Shown here in pieces: positions 1 to 5,115 of a stretch of 5,115 nucleotides of DNA. The stretch covers positions 1-5,115 of the forward strand of contig JAGBYV010000201.1 in assembly GCA_017628595.1 (NCBI GenBank), read 5' to 3'. The notes beneath the pieces are model-generated. The model did not search any database and was not told where the DNA came from. It was given only the letters and a program-made list of their open reading frames with translations. Numbering within the stretch: the stretch's first letter is position 1; each line of letters starts with the position of its first letter. The translations under genes and the position numbers were made by a program. Source of the DNA: Alistipes sp. Its GTDB lineage: Bacteria; Bacteroidota; Bacteroidia; Bacteroidales; Rikenellaceae.

Positions 1-99
1 ATATGCGTGCAGTGCAATGAGTGTAAGATTGCCCAGGTGTGCGTGTCGGATGCTATACAGCGTGTCGATTTCGCAACGGCATATAAATTAAAGGAGTAA
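1..99 (+). CDS. C-terminal end of a ferredoxin-type iron-sulfur protein (5' partial)
   Basis: Frame 1 is open from the window edge to a TAA at 97-99 and gives the last 32 residues of a protein. The visible part begins ICVQCNECKIAQVC and contains four cysteines spaced C-x2-C-x2-C-x5-C, followed by VSDAIQRV. This resembles the end of a [4Fe-4S] ferredoxin motif (classically C-x2-C-x2-C-x3-CP followed by x-x-AI), but with two extra residues before the fourth cysteine and no proline after it. The stop lies 4 bases before the next start, which suggests co-transcription with the membrane polyferredoxin. The rest of the protein is outside the window, so its family is not known. A DUF362-type protein with a C-terminal ferredoxin domain is one candidate, suggested only by the type of neighbourhood. 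The reading frame and the motif are clear; the product name is not. Confidence 0.72.
   Translation: MCVQCNECKIAQVCVSDAIQRVDFATAYKLKE
91..96 (+). promoter_or_regulatory. Possible Shine-Dalgarno site for the membrane polyferredoxin gene
   Basis: AAGGAG lies 7 bases upstream of the ATG at 104, a good distance for ribosome binding. It also encodes the final Lys-Glu of the preceding gene, so it may be coincidental. Bacteroidota rely little on such sites, and the next gene in the window has none. It supports the choice of ATG 104 and suggests translational coupling across the 4-base gap. Confidence 0.4.
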
Positions 100-103
100 G
101 CAG

Positions 104-160
104 ATGAAGAAGATATTTTCAACTTTCGTAGGTTTCGCTTCAGTGGCTTTTGCCCATGCG
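104..160 (+). other. Predicted signal peptide of the membrane polyferredoxin
   Basis: Residues 1-19 show a two-lysine N-region, a short hydrophobic core (FSTFVGFASVAFA) and an A-H-A cleavage box before Gln20. The next 25 or so residues are polar and rich in Pro and Asp/Glu, as expected for a mature N-terminus outside the membrane. The core is short, and cleavage is predicted by eye only. Confidence 0.65.
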
Positions 161-1378
161 CAGAACCGATTCCCGAAGCCCGATTTCGAGTCAGGCTACC
201 AGTATCCCGACCTGGAGTATGCCGTACCCGATGAAACGTTGTGGAATGTGCTCGACGTTACGATGCTCGTGGCTCTGCTCGTTGCGGCTACATGGACTGT
301 GATGAAGAAACGCAAACCGATGATATGGATAAGCCTCGTGTCGGTGCTTTACTTTGGTTTTCTGCGTGAGGGTTGTGTGTGCAGCGTGGGTTCGATTCAG
401 AATGTGGCGCTGGCATTTGTTGATGGCTCATACCATATGCCTTGGAATGTATTGGCATTTTTCCTCTTGCCCATCGTCTTTGCATTCCTCTTCGGACGTG
501 TATTCTGTGCGGGTGTATGCCCGATGGGAGCACTGCAGGAGTTGGTCAATGTGAAGAATGGACGCATAAGCAAGCCCGTGGCAATGGTGCTTGGTCTGCT
601 GCCGTGGCTCTATCTGATACTCACTATTCTGTATGCTGTAACACGCAGTCGATTCCTTGTCTGCGAGTTCGACCCCTTTATTGGAATTTTCCGTCTGGGT
701 GGCGATGTGGAGTTGCTCGTTTTCGGTATTGCGTTACTTATTATGTCGGTATTTACGGGTCGCCCCTTCTGCCGATTCCTTTGCCCCTATGGTGCTTTGC
801 TGAGCCTCTTCTCGGCTCTGTCGTGGAAGAAGGTGGAGATTACAAAGAAAAAGTGTATCAATTGCGACCTGTGCCATAACTCTTGCCCTGTCGATGCTAT
901 TCGACCACCATACGCCAATTCGCAGCAGGAGGAGCGTCGTGAGGGTGTTAAGCGTCTGTTAGGTTATATGTTGCTGATGCCCCTGCTGATGGTGTTGGGC
1001 GCACTGCTTATGCGTATGTCGGCCGAGGGACTGAGCCGCGCTCATAAGGATGTACGTCTCTACGATATGGTCGTAACATATGAAGCTCAATCAGCTCCCG
1101 AGACTATTCCTCTGGAAGTTGAAGGCTTCTATATGCGTAACGGTACACTTGATGAACTCGCTGTGGTGAAAGAGGCTGTTGTTGCCGATTATCGCACCTA
1201 TGGCACTTGGGCTGGTGCGCTGATGGGAATGGTGCTGGCCATTGCGCTGATACGTTTCTCGGTGAAACGTCGTCGTGAGACCTATGAGATAGATAACGCC
1301 GCCTGTGTGGCGTGTGGACGTTGCTTTGAGTATTGTCCGCAGAATAGAGAAATTGGGAAGAGTGACAAAGAGAAATAA
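104..1378 (+). CDS. NosR/NapH-like polytopic membrane 4Fe-4S binding protein (polyferredoxin)
   Basis: This 424-residue inner-membrane protein probably carries electrons at the cytoplasmic membrane. It opens with a Sec-type signal sequence (MKKIFSTFVG..., likely cut after Ala19 in AHA-Q). About seven hydrophobic helices follow, near 48-66, 73-88, 114-131, 158-178, 202-219, 285-304 and 368-385. Two Fer4_5-type motifs, FCAGVCPMGAL (C135, C139) and FCRFLCPYGAL (C223, C227), identify the NosR/NapH/CcoG-like superfamily. Two classic [4Fe-4S] motifs occur, C251-C254-C257-C261-P and C401-C404-C407-C411-P. Basic residues (KKRK at 68-71, WKK and KKK near 241-250, KRRR at 388-391) place the CxxxCP motifs and both ferredoxin motifs in the cytoplasm. 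Residues 305-366 would then be a periplasmic loop. No FMN-binding domain like that of NosR is present. The start at ATG 104 has AAGGAG 7 bases upstream and puts the signal peptide at the N-terminus. The electron donor and acceptor are unknown; the adjacent propeller and NADH-module genes are candidate partners. Confidence 0.88.
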   Translation: MKKIFSTFVGFASVAFAHAQNRFPKPDFESGYQYPDLEYAVPDETLWNVLDVTMLVALLVAATWTVMKKRKPMIWISLVSVLYFGFLREGCVCSVGSIQNVALAFVDGSYHMPWNVLAFFLLPIVFAFLFGRVFCAGVCPMGALQELVNVKNGRISKPVAMVLGLLPWLYLILTILYAVTRSRFLVCEFDPFIGIFRLGGDVELLVFGIALLIMSVFTGRPFCRFLCPYGALLSLFSALSWKKVEITKKKCINCDLCHNSCPVDAIRPPYANSQQEERREGVKRLLGYMLLMPLLMVLGALLMRMSAEGLSRAHKDVRLYDMVVTYEAQSAPETIPLEVEGFYMRNGTLDELAVVKEAVVADYRTYGTWAGALMGMVLAIALIRFSVKRRRETYEIDNAACVACGRCFEYCPQNREIGKSDKEK

Positions 1379-1388
1379 TAACATTCAG

Positions 1389-3200
1389 ATGAAAAAGGAT
1401 ATTTACAGAACTATTGCTGTGGTGACAGGCATATTTATGCTTACGCTATCTATTATGCTTGTGGCCAACTATTTTCAGGTGAGAAACATAACTCCTCTCG
1501 AAACCGAGGTTATGACAACGCTCAAAAGCCTGAACGAAACCAACCCCGACAATGCCGACCTGCAGGCGCAGATACGTCAGCTGGACCTGCTCTCGCGCAA
1601 AGCTTACTTTGTGCAGGAGGAGCACCTCAAGACGGGTATATATATCCTGCTCTTTATGAGTGCGGTGTTTGTATTTTGTTTGCGTGGCTACTATGCCGAT
1701 GTTTTGCACATTGCGCCCAAGGATATTGATGTGTTTGATGAGTGGCTTGTAAAGAGCCGTTCGCGCAAATATGTGCAGTGGCTTGCCGCCTCACTTACTG
1801 TTGTGGCACTGGTTCTCGTTGTCGCATCAAATCCCCAATGGTTAAAGAGTGATAAAACTGCCGAAGAGGAGACTCTCGTAGCCGAGCAGCCCCAGGAGCC
1901 TGCCGCCGAGTCTGTTGTGGCTGAGGCTACACCCACAGAAACTGTAGAGGCCGCACCCGCCGAGGACGAGCAGACCGAAGCAGAGACTACCGATGAGGCA
2001 GCAACGGAGCAGACCGCGGAGGAGGCCTCAACAACGCCCGTAGCGCCTGCGGCAGCACGTGTAAATCATGGTATGTTCCGTGGTAATAACTCCAACGGTC
2101 ACTCATCGGCTCGCAATATTCCCACAACGTGGGACTTTGCCGGTGGCGGCAAGATTGCGTGGAAGCACACCCTCACAACCAAGCAGGGATTCTCATCTCC
2201 CGCCGTGCATAACAACCGCATATTCTATACGGGCGGTGATGAGGCATCGCGCGAACTCTATTGCCACGACCTCACTACGGGCGATCTGCTCTGGACACTT
2301 CCCGCAACGGGCATTGCTGGCTCTCCTTCGACACCCCCTGCCGTAGCAAGCAACACGGGTTATGCATCGGCATCACCCGCAACCGATGGCCGCTACGTTT
2401 GTGCCGTATTCGCTACGGGCGACATAATGTGTGCCGACATGGATGGCAAGCGAGTATGGGCCAAGAATCTGGGTGTGCCCGATAATCAGTATGGTTTCGT
2501 GTCGTCGCTTCTTATATGGAACGGAATAGTATTCGTGCAGTACGACAATAGCGACTCGCAGAAGATTTTAGCGATGGATATTGCTACGGGCAACGTGCGC
2601 TGGCAGAAGGATCGCAACCAGAAGGTTTGCTGGAGCTCTCCCATCATCGCCTCTGTAGGCGGTCAGGCACAGCTCGTGCTGATGGGTAATCCCGAGGTGC
2701 GTGCCTACAACCCTTCGACGGGTGAGCAGTTGTGGAGCGTAAGTGGCATGTCTGGCGAGGTATGCCCCAGCCCGTGCAGTGGCGACGGCGTTATCTTCGC
2801 CGCCAACGAGTATGCCAAGATTATGGCTATCAATGGTGCCGACGGCTCTGTGTTGTGGGAGGCTACGGACTATATGCCCGAGGTTGCCAGCCCCGTGTAT
2901 GCTAACGGCCGATTGTATATCGCTACGACCTACGGCGTGTTGGCTGCTTTCGATGCCAAGACGGGTGAGCTCAAAGCCGAGCGCGAACTTAATATGGAGC
3001 TCTACTCTTCGCCTATGGTTGTCGATGGCAAGATCTACATCATCGGAACCAGCGGTCAGGTTTATGTCTTCACCGCTGACGATAACCTCCAGCAGATAAG
3101 CACATTCGAGACGGGCGAGATGACCTATGCTACACCCGCATTCCTCGATGGTAAGGTAGTAATCCGTTCATTGAATACGCTCTACTGCGTATCGGAGTAA
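1389..3200 (+). CDS. Membrane-anchored PQQ-like beta-propeller protein
   Basis: The product has 603 residues. The N-terminal part has predicted membrane helices near 7-27, 82-99 and 129-147. Residues 28-81 lie between the first two as a polar, partly helical periplasmic segment. The KSRSRK stretch (122-127) marks a cytoplasmic loop, so the chain after helix 3 should be periplasmic. An acidic low-complexity linker (about 153-224) leads to a beta-propeller (about 226-603). The propeller shows repeated PQQ-like blade signatures of the form A-x-D-x-x-T/D-G-x-x-x-W: CHDLTTGDLLW (292-302), CADMDGKRVW (348-357), AMDIATGNVRW (395-405), AYNPSTGEQLW (439-449), AINGADGSVLW (480-490) and AFDAKTGELKA (520-530). 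There are probably seven or eight blades, similar to BamB and quinoprotein dehydrogenases. PQQ binding or enzyme activity cannot be claimed, because many such propellers are non-catalytic, and no CxxCH heme motif is present. ATG 1389 is preferred over GTG 1305, which would overlap the previous gene by 74 bases and put a basic, non-membrane stretch before helix 1. No clear Shine-Dalgarno precedes ATG 1389. Confidence 0.87.
   Translation: MKKDIYRTIAVVTGIFMLTLSIMLVANYFQVRNITPLETEVMTTLKSLNETNPDNADLQAQIRQLDLLSRKAYFVQEEHLKTGIYILLFMSAVFVFCLRGYYADVLHIAPKDIDVFDEWLVKSRSRKYVQWLAASLTVVALVLVVASNPQWLKSDKTAEEETLVAEQPQEPAAESVVAEATPTETVEAAPAEDEQTEAETTDEAATEQTAEEASTTPVAPAAARVNHGMFRGNNSNGHSSARNIPTTWDFAGGGKIAWKHTLTTKQGFSSPAVHNNRIFYTGGDEASRELYCHDLTTGDLLWTLPATGIAGSPSTPPAVASNTGYASASPATDGRYVCAVFATGDIMCADMDGKRVWAKNLGVPDNQYGFVSSLLIWNGIVFVQYDNSDSQKILAMDIATGNVRWQKDRNQKVCWSSPIIASVGGQAQLVLMGNPEVRAYNPSTGEQLWSVSGMSGEVCPSPCSGDGVIFAANEYAKIMAINGADGSVLWEATDYMPEVASPVYANGRLYIATTYGVLAAFDAKTGELKAERELNMELYSSPMVVDGKIYIIGTSGQVYVFTADDNLQQISTFETGEMTYATPAFLDGKVVIRSLNTLYCVSE
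1845..2060 (+). other. Acidic Ala/Glu/Pro/Thr-rich linker within the propeller protein
   Basis: Codons for residues 153-224 encode a low-complexity stretch dominated by Glu, Ala, Thr, Pro, Val and Gln, with no aromatic residues after Trp151 and no predicted fold. It joins the third membrane helix to the propeller. It is long enough to hold the propeller well away from the membrane, somewhat like the extended periplasmic linker of TonB, although that one is Pro/Lys/Glu-rich. The DNA shows no exact tandem repeat; similar GAG/GCC/ACC codon mixtures recur without a fixed period. Confidence 0.75.
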
Positions 3201-3215
3201 AGAAAGTAGAAGATT

Positions 3216-5115
3216 ATGTCGTGTCAAAACTGTTTAAATAATATTGATGACGAGCGTCGAGCCGTAGCCAAGCGTGTCGATGCCATCATCGAGCGTGTGG
3301 GTCGCACGCGTGAGATGACCATCCCGCTGCTTCAGGCTCTGCAGGAGGAGTTTTCGTATCTTCCCTCGGATGCCCTGGAGCGAGTATATGAGCGCACGGA
3401 GATTACACGAGCCAATCTTATCAGCGTGGCGACGTTCTACTCGCAGTTCAAACTCATACCCTACGGCAAGCACACCATCAAGGTATGCATCGGTACTGCC
3501 TGCCACGTCAAGGGTGCAGGAGCCGTGTATGATGCTTTCCGCCGTGAGTTGAATATTGAGGAGGATAGCGTAACCACGGCCGACGGCAAATATTCGGTCG
3601 AAAAGATCGCCTGCCTGGGATGCTGTGCATTGGCTCCCGTAGTGCAGATTGACGAGCAGATATATGGCCACGTGCAGCCAGGCCGAGTGAAGGCCGTGCT
3701 GGAGGAGCACGAGGAGTTCTTGAAGTCTGCACCCAAGGGCGCGGATGATGAGAATGGCGAAGTTGCATACGTAGGCGAGGTGCGTCTGGGTATGGAGAAC
3801 TGCTGCCAGGTGAGTGGTACGGCCGAGATATATAAAGCGGTGATGAAGGCGCAGCGTGAGTTGGGTGTTGCGGTACGCATAAAGCCTATTTCGTGCGTGG
3901 GTGCTTGTAATCAGGTGCCGCTGATTGATGTTGTGGACTCTACGGGCGAGATTACCCGCTACCCCAATGTGCGAGCGGAGGAGATCAAGGAGATTCTCTT
4001 GCACCACTTCCCCGCTGCAAGCCCCCTGAAGCGACTGAAGAACGCCGTGCTGAATCAGATTGATATGTTGCACACCGACCAGACGTGGGACAACATCCTT
4101 TATAAACCCGAGAAGGAGCGCACGGGCGAGATCAATACTTTCCTCGACCATCAGGTGCGTATCTCAACGGAAGGCTATGGTCACATCAATCCGCTCGATC
4201 TGGATGAGTACCGTGCTCACGGAGGATTTGATGCTTTGGAGAAGGTTATCAAGTCGGGCGACAGAGATGCGCTGATTAACGACGTTTTGGCCAGCGGTAT
4301 CCGTGGCCGTGGAGGTGGAGGTTTTCCTTCGGGTCGCAAGTGGCAGCTGGTAGCTGCAGCCAAGGGCGAGAAGAAATATGTCATCTGCAACGGCGACGAG
4401 GGCGACCCCGGAGCATTTATGGATCGTATTCTGCTGGAGTCGTACCCCTTGCGAGTGATCGAGGGTATGCTCATCGCTGCCTACGCCGTAGGAGCGCAGA
4501 AGGGTATCTTCTACATCCGTGCTGAGTATCCGCAGGCCGTTATCCGCATTACGAAGGCTCTTGATATGTGCCGTCGTCAGGGCCTGCTGGGAGAGAATAT
4601 TTTCGGCAGTGACTTCTCATTCGAGATAGAGGTGTTTAAGGGTGCTGGTGCATTTGTTTGTGGCGAGGAGACCGCCCTCATCAGCTCTATCGAGGGTCGA
4701 AGAGGTTTCCCCTCGCAGCGTCCGCCCTACCCCGCCGAGCAGGGATTGTTTGGCTGCCCTACGCTGATTAACAACGTTGAAACATTGAGCCAGATACCCT
4801 ACATCATCCGTCGTGGTGTGGAGGAGTACCGCAAGGTCGGCACCGAAAAGAGCAAGGGCACTAAGGTATTCGCTCTGGCAGGTAAGGTGCGCCACGGAGG
4901 ACTGATTGAGGTGCCTATGGGTACTACCATACGTCAGATTGTCGAGCAGATCGGTGGTGGCGTAGAGGGTGGCGAGCGCCTCAAGGCCGTGCAGACGGGT
5001 GGCCCGTCGGGCGGTTGTATTCCTGCTGAGTTGTGCGACACGGAGGTCGATTTCGATGCGCTGAACCGCTTGGGGGCTATCATGGGCTCGGGCGGTATGG
5101 TCGTGCTGAGCGAGA
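3216..5115 (+). CDS. Fused NuoE-NuoF (HydC-HydB-like) NADH-oxidising iron-sulfur flavoprotein, 3' partial
   Basis: One frame without stops runs from ATG 3216 past the window edge (633 complete codons). Residues about 13-165 match the NuoE/HydC fold: a helical start, then a thioredoxin-like [2Fe-2S] domain with ligands C91, C96, C133 and C137 (CIGTAC and CLGCC). Residues about 185-268 look like a second thioredoxin-fold ferredoxin domain, as at the N-terminus of HydB-type NuoF homologues, with C196, C197, C227 and C231. A NuoF core follows: the FMN glycine-rich loop RGRGGGGFPSGRKW (363-376), NGDEGDPGAFMDR (392-404), GAGAFVCGEETAL (476-488) and PTLINNVET (515-523), then an SLBB domain from about 550. 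The C-terminal [4Fe-4S] region (SCGxCxPCRxG-like) is not reached. The likely role is cytosolic NADH/NAD+ exchange with iron-sulfur partners, as in NADH-dependent or bifurcating [FeFe] hydrogenases. ATG 3216 follows the previous stop by 15 bases, with purine-rich sequence AGAAAGTAGAAG at 3201-3212. A short N-terminal tail carries an extra CxxC (C3, C6). The NuoE and NuoF assignment is strong; the hydrogenase partnership is inferred. Confidence 0.92.
   Translation, partial: MSCQNCLNNIDDERRAVAKRVDAIIERVGRTREMTIPLLQALQEEFSYLPSDALERVYERTEITRANLISVATFYSQFKLIPYGKHTIKVCIGTACHVKGAGAVYDAFRRELNIEEDSVTTADGKYSVEKIACLGCCALAPVVQIDEQIYGHVQPGRVKAVLEEHEEFLKSAPKGADDENGEVAYVGEVRLGMENCCQVSGTAEIYKAVMKAQRELGVAVRIKPISCVGACNQVPLIDVVDSTGEITRYPNVRAEEIKEILLHHFPAASPLKRLKNAVLNQIDMLHTDQTWDNILYKPEKERTGEINTFLDHQVRISTEGYGHINPLDLDEYRAHGGFDALEKVIKSGDRDALINDVLASGIRGRGGGGFPSGRKWQLVAAAKGEKKYVICNGDEGDPGAFMDRILLESYPLRVIEGMLIAAYAVGAQKGIFYIRAEYPQAVIRITKALDMCRRQGLLGENIFGSDFSFEIEVFKGAGAFVCGEETALISSIEGRRGFPSQRPPYPAEQGLFGCPTLINNVETLSQIPYIIRRGVEEYRKVGTEKSKGTKVFALAGKVRHGGLIEVPMGTTIRQIVEQIGGGVEGGERLKAVQTGGPSGGCIPAELCDTEVDFDALNRLGAIMGSGGMVVLSE

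Noticed and set aside
863..877. CxxCH (CDLCH) as a cytochrome c heme-binding motif in the membrane protein
   Set aside because: It falls within the C-x2-C-x2-C-x3-CP [4Fe-4S] motif at residues 251-262, on the side predicted to be cytoplasmic, so the match is incidental.
442..879. Plus-strand open frame of 145 codons inside the polyferredoxin gene
   Set aside because: It overlaps the real gene in another frame, and its translation lacks conserved motifs. The 104-1378 frame carries all the membrane and iron-sulfur signatures.
1305..1388. GTG at 1305 as the start of the propeller gene
   Set aside because: It lies 74 bases inside the preceding gene, over the second ferredoxin motif. It would add a basic, non-membrane stretch before the first helix, whereas ATG 1389 gives a normal N-terminus (MKKDIYRT) just after the previous stop.
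1845..2060. Tandem DNA repeat in the propeller gene
   Set aside because: The stretch looks repetitive because a few codons dominate, but no fixed repeat unit could be seen. It is better described as a low-complexity protein linker.
3201..3215. Terminator or promoter between the propeller gene and the NuoE-NuoF gene
   Set aside because: The 15-base gap is only purine-rich, with no inverted repeat or T-run, and is too short for a separate promoter. It more likely serves ribosome binding.
3234..4151. A 305-codon open frame on the minus strand opposite the NuoE-NuoF fusion
   Set aside because: It lies wholly antisense to a clearly identified conserved gene. Its translation shows no recognisable domain or conserved motif, and it is explained by the codon bias of the real gene.

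Overview
The window is a dense, single-strand stretch of bacterial coding sequence. It reads like part of a redox operon from an anaerobic Bacteroidota member. Order Bacteroidales is the best guess, perhaps an Alistipes-like Rikenellaceae. The basis is moderate GC, mostly weak or absent Shine-Dalgarno sites, and the recalled co-occurrence in that group of a NosR/NapH-like polyferredoxin, a PQQ-like propeller protein and a NuoE/NuoF module next to an [FeFe] hydrogenase. The taxonomy is an inference, not something the sequence proves.

Layout, all on the + strand: (1) 1-99, the 3' end of a gene whose product ends in a ferredoxin-like four-cysteine motif. (2) 104-1378, a polytopic inner-membrane iron-sulfur protein of the NosR/NapH type, with a signal peptide, two CxxxCP membrane motifs and two separated [4Fe-4S] motifs. 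(3) 1389-3200, a membrane-anchored protein with three predicted membrane helices, an acidic Ala/Glu/Pro/Thr-rich linker and a C-terminal PQQ-like beta-propeller predicted to lie in the periplasm. (4) 3216 to the window end, one uninterrupted reading frame that fuses a NuoE-type [2Fe-2S] thioredoxin-fold domain, a second thioredoxin-fold ferredoxin-like domain and a NuoF-type NADH/FMN domain. It is cut by the window edge before the expected [4Fe-4S] C-terminus.

The gaps between genes are 4, 10 and 15 bases, so a single transcript is likely. No promoter, terminator, RNA gene, mobile element, CRISPR array or notable repeat was seen, and no stretch over 300 bases lacks a gene.

Taken together, genes 2 and 3 would form a membrane and periplasmic arm. 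Gene 4, probably with a catalytic subunit further downstream such as an [FeFe] hydrogenase, would be the cytosolic NADH-linked arm. Whether electrons pass between the arms, or the propeller only senses or scaffolds, cannot be told from this sequence. The two most notable features are the continuous NuoE-NuoF fusion with an atypical second ferredoxin domain, and the membrane polyferredoxin/propeller pair placed directly ahead of it.
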